Source: Planctomycetaceae bacterium | GTDB lineage: Bacteria; Planctomycetota; Planctomycetia; Pirellulales; Pirellulaceae | Length of the DNA: 5,672 bases | Assembly (NCBI GenBank): GCA_007133715.1 | Contig: SLMF01000404.1 | Location: 1-5,672, forward strand | Direction: 5' to 3' | Shown here: positions 1 to 5,430 of the stretch, in pieces | Numbering within the stretch: the stretch's first letter is position 1 | How the letters are laid out: each line of letters opens with the position of its first letter | Translations under genes and position numbers: made by a program | The notes under the pieces: generated by a model | What the model was told of the DNA's origin: nothing | Databases searched by the model: none | Seen by the model: the letters and a program-made list of their open reading frames with translations, nothing else

Positions 1-31
1 ACGAACGGTCGGGGTAGCGGAGGATCGAATC

Positions 32-70
32 GAGTATGAGTACGAGTACCGCGATGCTGAGTACGAGTAC
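32..70. repeat. GAGTAC hexamer repeat cluster
   Basis: One GAGTAT and two GAGTAC hexamers stand in tandem at 32-49. After a 9-nt spacer (CGCGATGCT) come two more GAGTAC copies at 59-70. Read on the plus strand in the frame of the repeats this gives alternating Glu-Tyr (EYEYEY, then RDA, then EYEYE). That frame is open from the window edge to a TGA at 89-91, but the peptide looks like a by-product of the repeat rather than a protein. From memory, similar GAGTAC-rich blocks are scattered between genes in planctomycete genomes; I cannot verify that here. The block sits just past the 3' end of the putative intron remnant. Confidence 0.6.
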
Positions 71-95
71 GAACCCACCGCCGAAACCTGACGAA

Positions 96-167
96 ATCGG
101 GTAGCCGGGCGGGTTGCCCCGCCAGCCCCCACACCACCTAGCATGCGGCTCCGCACGAGGCGGTTTC
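96..167 (-). mobile_element. Group II intron 3' remnant (domains V and VI only)
   Basis: Read on the minus strand, 164-133 folds like a group II intron domain V. The lower helix is ACCGCCTCG against CTAGGTGGT (one G-U and one C-U mismatch). Above it is a short upper helix TGCG/CGCA with a GAGC loop and a two-base TG bulge on the 3' side. Directly after it, 130-98 folls into a GC-rich hairpin (GGCGGG, loop, CCCGCC) whose lower stem leaves one unpaired A at 102, as in domain VI with its branch-point adenosine. The sequence then runs CCCGAT, putting a plausible intron 3' end (AT) near 96-97, the usual 7-8 nt from the branch A. No reverse transcriptase/maturase and no domains I-IV are present upstream, since lipoprotein and helix-turn-helix sequence occupies that space. 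It is therefore a truncated fragment. Family assignment rests on fold and remembered similarity, without a covariance search. Confidence 0.6.
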
Positions 168-174
168 ACGAAGC

Positions 175-191
175 GGAGCAAGCTCTGCTCC
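175..191. other. Short perfect hairpin, GGAGCA/TGCTCC
   Basis: A 6-bp perfect stem (GGAGCA with TGCTCC) encloses a 5-nt loop. On the minus strand it lies after the DUF1559-lipoprotein unit and just before the putative intron domain V. It has no T-run, so it is a weak candidate for a transcription terminator. It could instead be the base of an intron domain IV stem. No choice can be made from the sequence. Confidence 0.3.
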
Positions 192-202
192 TGAGTCCAA
201 GA

Positions 203-355
203 TCACTCGCGCCATTTCCGCCCGCTGATCGCCGTCGTTCCGGGCCAAAGCGAGTCCGGCTCAACACCTAATGCGTTGGCAATGCGAAGCACCGTCTTTC
301 GTTGTGGACGGCACTGCCGGTTGCGTACTACGACAAACCGGCCCGCGCGCGCCAT
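203..355 (-). pseudogene. Degenerate XRE-type helix-turn-helix fragment
   Basis: A 50-residue reading from ATG at 355 to TGA at 203 contains RPQRKTVLRIANALGV followed by EPDSLWPG. This matches the last helices of Cro/CI (XRE) DNA-binding domains, where a 'P-x-x-x-T-x-x-x-I-A-x-A-L-G-V' stretch leads into 'xxLWP'. The first half of the domain, including the recognition helix, is missing or scrambled: the residues before it (MARAGRFVVVRNRQC) do not fit helices 1-3. The neighbouring frame reads RARAGLS and then hits a stop, which hints at a frameshift. The frame stays open upstream but runs antiparallel to nothing useful and overlaps the end of the lipoprotein gene. A small intact regulator of unknown type cannot be excluded, but a decayed remnant is the better reading. 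Confidence 0.4.
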
Positions 356-389
356 ACGTGCGGGAACGGCACGCGTCTCGGAGCGGGAC

Positions 390-875
390 TCAGTCCTTTT
401 CCAAGTGAAAATCCAGCGAATTATCACCCTCGACCACCTCGGCCACCAGCACCGTTTCTCGGGACGAAGCATAACGCATGGGCAGCATTTCCCGGCCGGC
501 GCCGGCGGTCATCGAGGACGGCTCAGTCTCATAGGGGTTGTCAGACGAACCGGTGGATTCGGGCGCTCCGCTCGCGTCGGGACCTCCTCCGCGGGTCGAA
601 ATCACCACGCGATAATTGCCGGGAATGATCCCCGCACGATCGACCGAGTACATCAATCGATACCGGCCCGCCTGATCCGTCTTGGCGATCGCGCCGCGGG
701 GACCGATGGGATCGGGAATGAAACGGATATCAGCATAGGGCAAGGGTTCGCCGTCGTAGGTTACCACACCCGACACCTGGCCGGTAGCCGGATGGGAACC
801 GCAGCCTGTCAACAGCAGCAGAACCACTCCTGCGGCCAGCAAGCAGTACAGGGATCGCGAAAGAACACCAAGCAT
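390..875 (-). CDS. Exported lipoprotein, carboxypeptidase-regulatory-like fold
   Basis: The product begins with a hydrophobic signal peptide ending in a lipobox, LLTGC, with the lipidated cysteine at residue 25, so it should be anchored to a membrane on the outer face. The mature part starts with VSGVVTYDGEPLPYADIRF and continues with GRYRL and IPGNYRVVIS. This is the pattern of the small beta-sandwich (transthyretin/carboxypeptidase regulatory-like) lipoproteins abundant in planctomycetes; no catalytic residues are expected. A Ser/Gly/Pro-rich linker (about residues 98-125) precedes a final strand ending LDFHLEKD. ATG at 875 is chosen because GGAG at 887-884 lies 8 nt upstream; an in-frame GTG at 884 would add three residues but overlaps that site. 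It follows the DUF1559 gene by about 22 nt and is very probably in its operon. Its precise role is unknown; a surface or pseudopilus-associated function is inferred only from the neighbour. Confidence 0.85.
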   Translation of the reverse strand: MLGVLSRSLYCLLAAGVVLLLLTGCGSHPATGQVSGVVTYDGEPLPYADIRFIPDPIGPRGAIAKTDQAGRYRLMYSVDRAGIIPGNYRVVISTRGGGPDASGAPESTGSSDNPYETEPSSMTAGAGREMLPMRYASSRETVLVAEVVEGDNSLDFHLEKD

Positions 876-897
876 TGCAGCCACTCCAACGAGAGGA

Positions 898-1920
898 TTA
901 CGGAAGCGTTACCGGTTCGCCACCGTCTCGGGTTCCCAGTGCTTCGTAAAGCACACCATCGATATCGTCCGAGATAAAGTGGACGGAGCCGTCGGCCATC
1001 ATGAAATTAGCACCGCCGGGGTGCAGGCTGCCAGGCGTATCCCATTCATTCAGGTCGATTCCTGTGGGGGTCACGTTCAGCCGGTAGGTCGGGTCGGCGT
1101 CGATTCCCGTCATTCCCTGGTTCAGCCAAGTTGCGTTCGACGGTCCCATCCAATGCGAAGCATTCCGGCCTCGAGGAATGGTCGCTCCATCCCGCTCGGC
1201 GATAGCGAACGTATTGCTGGTGCCATCGACAATATCGGAGAATTGGGTCCTGCTGTTATGCCAGAACAGGCCATTGTAGGTCGAGTTATAGCCGGGCAGA
1301 TTGTACCCGGGGATCGGTACGGAACGGGTGGGGGTGTCCCGGTCAGCCCCGCCACGATTTTGGCCGGAATAGCCGGCTGCCGCCACCGCGACATAATTGG
1401 ACTTGCCATGCCTCCAGCCCAAGTTTCCCGGAAAAAACACCCCTGCCAGATCGCTGGGGCACATAAACGTGTTGACGACGTGCGAAGCCAGATTGCCGTT
1501 GGGGTGAGTCCACCATTGGAAGGGGATTTGGCGATCGAAGTTGTTCAGGTGAAGGGCCACCTCGTCGTAATGGGGCTGCTGTTCAACATAGGGCAAGATG
1601 AACGTCAGCCACAACACCCCGTGATTATTCCACGTGCGGGTCGGATTCGTGGCGTTGGGAAGATAAGGGTCCTGGGTTAGCATTCCGGGTGGAAAACGGC
1701 CGTAGGTGTCGTGGTGATTGTGCAAGCCCACCCCGATTTGCCGCAGGTTGTTATTACAGCTCATCCGCCGCGCCGCCTCCCGAGCGGCCTGGATGGCAGG
1801 CAACAGCAGAGCGACCAAAATACCGATGATCGCGATAACCACCAGCAGTTCCACCAACGTAAACCCCGCTTGGCTGCGGTTTGGCAGCACGAATCTGCCA
1901 CTTGGAACAACGTGAGACAT
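898..1920 (-). CDS. DUF1559 prepilin-like protein (H-X9-DG type)
   Basis: This 340-residue protein has a type IV prepilin N-terminus: a basic leader of 19 residues, then the cleavage site Gly19/Phe20 in AGFTLVELLVVIAIIGILVALLLP, with the conserved Glu at +5. The hydrophobic helix runs straight into AIQAAREAARRMSCNNNLRQ, typical of DUF1559. Further family marks are CPSD at 154-157, SNYVAVAAAG near 174, DGTSNTFAIAE at 232-242, and the C-terminal H-X9-DG signature (His300, Asp310-Gly311). The family is massively expanded in Planctomycetota. By homology it is a substrate of a type II secretion/type IV pilus-like prepilin peptidase and forms part of an envelope or pseudopilus structure, but no molecular function is established. 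AGGGAG at 1932-1927 lies 6 nt before the ATG, which fixes the start. It heads a two-gene unit with the downstream lipoprotein and has its own strong promoter candidate about 100 nt upstream. Confidence 0.95.
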   Translation of the reverse strand: MSHVVPSGRFVLPNRSQAGFTLVELLVVIAIIGILVALLLPAIQAAREAARRMSCNNNLRQIGVGLHNHHDTYGRFPPGMLTQDPYLPNATNPTRTWNNHGVLWLTFILPYVEQQPHYDEVALHLNNFDRQIPFQWWTHPNGNLASHVVNTFMCPSDLAGVFFPGNLGWRHGKSNYVAVAAAGYSGQNRGGADRDTPTRSVPIPGYNLPGYNSTYNGLFWHNSRTQFSDIVDGTSNTFAIAERDGATIPRGRNASHWMGPSNATWLNQGMTGIDADPTYRLNVTPTGIDLNEWDTPGSLHPGGANFMMADGSVHFISDDIDGVLYEALGTRDGGEPVTLP

Positions 1921-2020
1921 AACCTGCTCCCTTTGCTACTGCATTTGGACGAAATCCCGTCGGCTCGGTTCCAGCGGCCTAACCAGCCAGCGTGCGCATT
2001 ACCGTTCCCCGCGAGACCGT

Positions 2021-2049
2021 ATTAGCACAGGTAACGAACACCTTGTCAA
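2021..2049 (-). promoter_or_regulatory. Sigma70-type promoter of the DUF1559 unit
   Basis: On the minus strand a perfect -35 box, TTGACA (2049-2044), is followed after 17 nt by GCTAAT (2026-2021), which matches 4 of 6 consensus -10 bases; TAATAC one step further is an alternative with a longer spacer. Transcription would start near 2014, leaving a leader of about 93 nt before the DUF1559 ATG. It lies between the acpS stop and the DUF1559 gene, which separates the two units. Confidence 0.55.
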
Positions 2050-2140
2050 TCCTGCAATCACGCGGAGCCACGCAGATAACGGGTGCGCTCACCAATTATT
2101 CACGCCTCCGGCATGCCCGCACTTACTCCTTCGCAGCTGC

Positions 2141-2554
2141 TCACCTCGAATCCGGCGAGGTTCCGCTGTGCTGGCTGCCGATTGCCAGGGCGTAGGCGGT
2201 GGCGTGGGTGCGACAGTGCGAGATGCTGATCAGGATCTCGTCGATGCCCAATTGGTGGGCGATCTCGGCTGCCACGCCTTCCATCCGGATGCGGGGTTTT
2301 CCCGTCAAATCGTTGTGGATTTCCAGATCGCGCCAGCGGATACCCCGCGACCAACCGGTACCCAACGCCTTGAGCACGGCTTCCTTGGCACACCAGCGCC
2401 CCGTGTAGTGTTCCGTCGACGCCTTGCGCTGCTGGCAATAAGCGATCTCGCGGGCCGTGTAGACCCGGTTCAGGAAGACGTCGCCATGACGTTCGATCAT
2501 GCGGGCGATCCGCTGCGTTTCGCTGATGTCCGTACCGATGCCGACAATTCTCAT
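2141..2554 (-). CDS. acpS: Holo-[acyl-carrier-protein] synthase
   Basis: AcpS transfers the 4'-phosphopantetheine arm of coenzyme A to a serine of apo-acyl carrier protein, making ACP active for fatty acid synthesis in the cytoplasm. The 137-residue product shows the family marks in order: GIGTDI with the metal-binding Asp9; RVYTAREIAYC around 30-40; WCAKEAVLKALGTG with Glu58 as the second metal ligand, at the same numbering as the E. coli enzyme; and ISISH near 109-113. Normal AcpS is about 120-130 residues, so only a short polar tail (from about 127) is extra. The start is the ATG at 2554, overlapping the trpS stop in the tetranucleotide ATGA, so translation is probably coupled to trpS. The reading frame stays open far upstream inside trpS, but that part has no family resemblance. 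No clear terminator follows the stop. Confidence 0.95.
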   Translation of the reverse strand: MRIVGIGTDISETQRIARMIERHGDVFLNRVYTAREIAYCQQRKASTEHYTGRWCAKEAVLKALGTGWSRGIRWRDLEIHNDLTGKPRIRMEGVAAEIAHQLGIDEILISISHCRTHATAYALAIGSQHSGTSPDSR

Positions 2555-3522
2555 GCGGGCCTTTTCACTCCACAAGCCTGCTGGGCGCGGGCCAGCACCT
2601 GGGCCGCCTTGCGGCGCGCCCGCTGCGCGCCGTCGCCCAGGATCTCCGCCACCCGCTCTGGACGGGCGGCCAGTTCCTCCCGCCGCTGCAGGGATTCGGC
2701 AAAGTAGTCTCGAGCCGCCGCGGCCAACGCCTTCTTCACCTCGCCGTACCCGAAACCACCCGCCCGGTACCGCGCCGCCATCGCCTCCCGCTCCGCGTTG
2801 CTGGCAAATAACGCATACAACTGATAAAGATGGTCCGTCTGCGGCTCCTTCGGCTGCTCCATCGGCCGCGAATCGGTCACGATCCGCATCACCTTCTTCC
2901 GCATCGCCCCGGGCGACTCGAAAATCTCGATCGTGTTCTGATAGCTCTTGGACATCTTCTCGCCGTCCACACCCGGCACCTTGGCCGCATCCTCCAACAC
3001 CTGGGCCTGCGGGATCGTGAAAACCTCGCCATACTCGTGGTTGAAACCGCCCGCCAGGTCCCGGCATACCTCGATGTGCTGCACCTGATCCACGCCCACC
3101 GGGACCACCTGCGCATCGTAGGCCAGGATATCTGCAGACATTAGAACAGGGTATGTGAACAGCCCCGCATCGGCCGTCAATCCGCGCGCCTTTTTCTCTT
3201 TGTATGCGTGACAGCGTTCCAGCAAACCCAGCGGCGCCCCGGTCATCAACAGCCAACACAATTCGGAGACCTCGGGGACATCCGATTGGACGAACAGCGT
3301 CGCACGGTCGGGGTCCAACCCCAGAGCCAGCAGATCGAGCGCGGCGTCCAAGGTGTCCTGCCACAACCGCTGCCGGTTTCGGACCGTGGTCAACGCATGC
3401 AGATTGGCGATGAAATAGTAGGCTTCGTTCCCCTCCTGCAACTGGAGGTACTGGCGGATGGCCCCGAAATAGTTACCCCAATGGAAACGGCCGGTCGGTT
3501 GAATTCCTGAAAGTACACGCAT
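2551..3522 (-). CDS. trpS: Tryptophanyl-tRNA synthetase
   Basis: TrpRS is a class I aminoacyl-tRNA synthetase that activates tryptophan with ATP and loads it onto tRNA-Trp. The 323-residue protein has the expected length of bacterial enzymes. Its N-terminal Rossmann fold starts with SGIQPTG and the HIGH-like motif HWGN at 14-17. The tryptophan-pocket segment TYPVLMSADIL (123-133) and PVGVDQVQHIE (141-151) follow, then the KMSKS loop at 189-193 (GEKMSKS). The C-terminal alpha-helical anticodon-binding region ends in a basic Ala/Arg-rich stretch. ATG at 3522 has AGGA five bases upstream. The gene lies 24 nt downstream of pyrD and overlaps acpS by 4 nt. All catalytic motifs are intact, so it should be the functional housekeeping copy. 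Confidence 0.97.
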   Translation of the reverse strand: MRVLSGIQPTGRFHWGNYFGAIRQYLQLQEGNEAYYFIANLHALTTVRNRQRLWQDTLDAALDLLALGLDPDRATLFVQSDVPEVSELCWLLMTGAPLGLLERCHAYKEKKARGLTADAGLFTYPVLMSADILAYDAQVVPVGVDQVQHIEVCRDLAGGFNHEYGEVFTIPQAQVLEDAAKVPGVDGEKMSKSYQNTIEIFESPGAMRKKVMRIVTDSRPMEQPKEPQTDHLYQLYALFASNAEREAMAARYRAGGFGYGEVKKALAAAARDYFAESLQRREELAARPERVAEILGDGAQRARRKAAQVLARAQQACGVKRPA

Positions 3523-3546
3523 GGTAGTCCTGTGGGAAGATTTCCT

Positions 3547-4578
3547 TTATCCGCGGGAGGTTTCGAGCGTCCCAACCAACTCGCTGACCGAACTCACGCC
3601 GGCTTCCCGTAGGGCGCCGGGCAGCGCGTCCAGCAAACGCATGGTCACGGTCGGGTCGTAGTAGTTGGCGGTGCCGATCTGCACGGCCGTAGCACCGGCC
3701 ACCAAAAACTCCAGTACATCGTCGATCGTGGCGATGCCGCCGATCCCGATCAAGGGCGTTTCAACCGCCTGCGCCACCTGATACACACACCGCAAGGCGA
3801 TCGGTTTGATGGCTGGCCCACTCAATCCGCCCACCACATTGCCCAACAGCGGGCGGCGGCGGCGCCAATCGACAGCCATGCCCAACACCGTATTGATCAG
3901 ACTGATCGCATCTGCCCCGCCATCGCAGGCTCCCCGGGCCACGTCGGCAATCCGCGTGACGTTGGGCGTCAATTTGACACACAGCGGCAAATCACAACTT
4001 TGGCGAACCGCAGCCACCAGCTGGCAGCACGCCGAGGCGCTGGTGCCGTAATCGACTCCGCCCGTCACATTCGGGCACGAGACGTTCAATTCCAGCCCGG
4101 CCACACCCGGATCCGCTGCCAGCTGCTCGGCCATTTCCACGAATTCCTGGGGAGTTCGCCCCGCAATACTAACCAGAATCGGGGGTCCTATTCCGCACAA
4201 ATAGGGCAAGTGATAAGCGATGAAAGCGTCGATGCCGTCGTTATCCAGCCCGATCGCGTTTAGTAGACCCGCGGTGGTTTCGGCCGTTCGCCAAGGCAGG
4301 TTTCCGGGGCGTGGCTGGCGAGTGACCGTTTTGGGCAAGATGCCGCCCAGACGCTCCAAGTCGACCAATTGCTGCATTTCGCGCGCGTAGCCGAACGTTC
4401 CCGAAGCCACCAGGATCGGGTTGGGCAAGGAGAGTCGGCCGAGTTGCACGCGGAGCGAGACTTCGGCCGCAGCCGGCGAGGGAGCGGAATGTTCCTGAGT
4501 CAAAGCGAAACCTGGCACGGGCAGCGGGACCTCGACCTGCAACCGTTGCGCAGCGGAGGGCTCGCGAAAAGCCTCCAA
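3547..4578 (-). CDS. pyrD: Dihydroorotate dehydrogenase, class 1B type
   Basis: The enzyme oxidises dihydroorotate to orotate, the fourth step of pyrimidine synthesis, using FMN in a TIM barrel. Visible motifs are NPILVASGTFGYA (53-65), KTVT (83-86), LLNAIGLDNDG (105-115), the active-site loop LELNVSCPN with catalytic Cys168, VKLTPNV (201-207), NTVLGMAVD (229-237), GGLSGPAIKP (250-259) and the phosphate-binding IGIGGI (277-282). The cysteine base and the NTVLGMAVD...GGLSGPAIKP pattern point to the soluble class 1B enzyme, which usually works with PyrK, an iron-sulfur/FAD subunit; no pyrK is in the window. The start is uncertain. The open frame to TTG at 4578 gives 343 residues, about 35 more than usual, with no good ribosome site and low-complexity residues 1-38. 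Other possible starts are TTG at codon 26 (AGG seven bases upstream) and GTG at codon 44. No ATG lies ahead of the conserved domain. It follows the lipoprotein gene by 24 nt. Confidence 0.93.
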   Translation of the reverse strand: MEAFREPSAAQRLQVEVPLPVPGFALTQEHSAPSPAAAEVSLRVQLGRLSLPNPILVASGTFGYAREMQQLVDLERLGGILPKTVTRQPRPGNLPWRTAETTAGLLNAIGLDNDGIDAFIAYHLPYLCGIGPPILVSIAGRTPQEFVEMAEQLAADPGVAGLELNVSCPNVTGGVDYGTSASACCQLVAAVRQSCDLPLCVKLTPNVTRIADVARGACDGGADAISLINTVLGMAVDWRRRRPLLGNVVGGLSGPAIKPIALRCVYQVAQAVETPLIGIGGIATIDDVLEFLVAGATAVQIGTANYYDPTVTMRLLDALPGALREAGVSSVSELVGTLETSRG

Positions 4579-4602
4579 TGTATCCGCTTGCCGGGCCGAG
4601 GG

Positions 4603-4821
4603 CTAGATCACCCCGCCATGCACCCGCTGAGGCGACATGTGGCTCGGCTGGTCCAGGAACCAAAAACGCTCCCACTCGTTGAGCAGGGTACGTAGATCCT
4701 CGGAGGTATAAAGCAGTTGTTCGGTCCTGCGGACAGGATCACCGGAATAAGCAGGAATGATACAACCTCCACTGGAACTGAGCGCAGTTGCCAGCAGCGC
4801 CGTTAAGATGAGCCGACGCAT
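4603..4821 (-). CDS. Small putative lipoprotein, planctomycete-type
   Basis: A 72-residue product starts MRRLILTALLATALSSSGGC, a signal peptide with a lipobox-like end; the Ser at -3 is atypical, so lipidation is likely rather than certain. The rest is short and charged, with RRTEQLLYTSEDLRTLLNEW and then RFWFLDQPSHMSPQRVHGGV. I recall this C-terminal pattern (WFLDQPSH, then RVHGG) from small uncharacterised planctomycete proteins, but its function is unknown. GGAGG at 4837-4833 overlaps an upstream in-frame ATG at 4839, so that ATG is unlikely to be used. Initiation at GTG 4824 (8 nt spacing) or ATG 4821 (11 nt) fits better. The gene heads a tight run with pyrD, trpS and acpS. Its TAG stop is in the same frame as pyrD, eight codons before the first possible pyrD start. 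Confidence 0.75.
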   Translation of the reverse strand: MRRLILTALLATALSSSGGCIIPAYSGDPVRRTEQLLYTSEDLRTLLNEWERFWFLDQPSHMSPQRVHGGVI

Positions 4822-4832
4822 CACTGTGCTAT

Positions 4833-4837
4833 CCTCC
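4833..4837 (-). promoter_or_regulatory. Ribosome binding site deciding the small lipoprotein start
   Basis: GGAGG on the minus strand lies inside the first codons of the longest reading (ATG at 4839). It is 8 nt before GTG 4824 and 11 nt before ATG 4821. A site this strong argues for the shorter protein, which also begins with a cleaner signal peptide. Confidence 0.6.
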
Positions 4838-4890
4838 ATGAATCGGAAGCGGTGGCGAAAGTCGTGAACTACTTGCGTTTCGTGAAACAG

Positions 4891-4916
4891 GTGGGCGGGA
4901 TTCTACCCGCAGCCAC
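4891..4916 (-). terminator. Hairpin after the HU gene, possible weak terminator
   Basis: Four bases past the HU stop codon the minus strand reads GTGG, CT, GCGGG, loop TAGAAT, CCCGC, C, CAC: a GC-rich stem with a small internal loop. Only a short, interrupted T stretch (CTGTTTC) follows, so termination may be partial, allowing some read-through into the lipoprotein-pyrD-trpS-acpS run. No convincing promoter is visible in the rest of the 80-nt gap. A second small palindrome (GTTT, CGTG, AAAC) follows at 4878-4889. Confidence 0.4.
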
Positions 4917-4919
4917 TTC

Positions 4920-5327
4920 TTAGCTATCCGGACCGGCAGGCGGCACCGCCGTTTTTCGGGTCCGCCCTCCTCCCGCCCGGGTGCTGGTGTGCCGGTCACG
5001 TTTCTTCGCCCGAGCCGCCCGTGCGGCGAGACGCGCGGCGCGGCGTTTAACCAGCAACGCCACCCGCTTCTCCATCTCTTTCCCCGGCTTGAACGTGACA
5101 ACATACTTCTCCGGAACTTTTACTGATTCCCCTGTGCGGGGGTTTCTTCCCGTCCGTGCTGCGCGCTTCTTGACCTCGAATACGCCAAAATTTCGCAATT
5201 CAATCCGCTCGTCTTCAATCAACGTGCGAACGATGGCGTCAAATGTCTTCTGTACAATTTCCTTGGTCTTTAGCTGCGTCATGCCGATTTCCTGAGAAAT
5301 CGCGCGGACAATCTCTTTCTTGGTCAC
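4920..5327 (-). CDS. HU/IHF-family DNA-binding protein with basic C-terminal tail
   Basis: HU proteins are small dimeric nucleoid proteins that bend DNA. Residues 1-92 give a complete HU core: helices MTKKEIVRAISQEIG and QLKTKEIVQKTFDAIVRTL, then the beta region IELRNFGVFEVKKRAARTGR with the HU/IHF signature. The arm tip RNPRTGE has Pro63 as the DNA-intercalating residue, and the core ends FKPGKEMEKRV. Unlike a normal 90-residue HU, about 43 residues follow (93-135). They are rich in Arg, Lys and Ala (KRRAARLAARAARAKKR, then RTRKT) and end in a Pro/Gly tail, resembling a histone H1-like linker. The start is GTG at 5327, preceded by GGAG nine bases upstream. HU and IHF subunits cannot be told apart securely from this sequence. 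It is likely transcribed alone from the promoter at 5402-5430, with an inverted repeat at its start site. Confidence 0.93.
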   Translation of the reverse strand: MTKKEIVRAISQEIGMTQLKTKEIVQKTFDAIVRTLIEDERIELRNFGVFEVKKRAARTGRNPRTGESVKVPEKYVVTFKPGKEMEKRVALLVKRRAARLAARAARAKKRDRHTSTRAGGGRTRKTAVPPAGPDS

Positions 5328-5377
5328 GTCACCAAACTCCGTGATGGGAGGGGAGCGGCAGGCCGGGGTCGTACAGT

Positions 5378-5399
5378 TGACGTGGGCACAAAAACGTCA
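5378..5399. promoter_or_regulatory. Inverted repeat TGACGT/ACGTCA, candidate operator
   Basis: Perfect 6-bp arms, TGACGT at 5378-5383 and ACGTCA at 5394-5399, are separated by 10 nt. The predicted transcription start of the HU gene (about 5395) falls in one arm, an ideal place for a repressor to block initiation. Alternatively it is a hairpin in the first bases of the mRNA leader. The binding protein is unknown. Confidence 0.4.
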
Positions 5400-5401
5400 T
5401 A

Positions 5402-5430
5402 AGTGTAAGTACCGCAAGGATTAGAGTCAA
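5402..5430 (-). promoter_or_regulatory. Sigma70-type promoter of the HU gene
   Basis: On the minus strand TTGACT (5430-5425, 5 of 6 consensus bases) and TACACT (5407-5402, 4 of 6) are separated by exactly 17 nt. Predicted transcription start is near 5395, giving a 5' leader of about 68 nt that ends at the GGAG site and GTG start of the HU gene. Confidence 0.6.

Noticed and set aside
1..202. CRISPR-like array suggested by repeated GAGTAC units
   Set aside because: Repeats are only 6 nt, mostly directly tandem, without regular spacers, and no cas genes are nearby.
276..977. Plus-strand open frame opposite the lipoprotein gene
   Set aside because: Composition is Arg/His/Gly-rich shadow coding with no motif; the minus-strand lipoprotein has a signal peptide and lipobox.
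979..1680. Long plus-strand open frame opposite the DUF1559 gene
   Set aside because: It mirrors codon bias of the minus-strand gene, shows no recognisable domain, and has no plausible ribosome site; DUF1559 on the other strand carries full family signatures.
2050..2140. Terminator after acpS
   Set aside because: Only a GGCATGCC palindrome and weak pairings are present; no stem followed by T residues.
2555..3364. N-terminal extension of AcpS through trpS in a second frame, i.e. a 407-residue protein
   Set aside because: The extension is Gly/Arg/Ala-rich shadow sequence. AcpS homology begins exactly at the ATG at 2554 and trpS fully explains the region.
4241..4675. Minus-strand open frame overlapping pyrD and the lipoprotein
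   Set aside because: It lies out of frame with pyrD's conserved residues and has no family resemblance.
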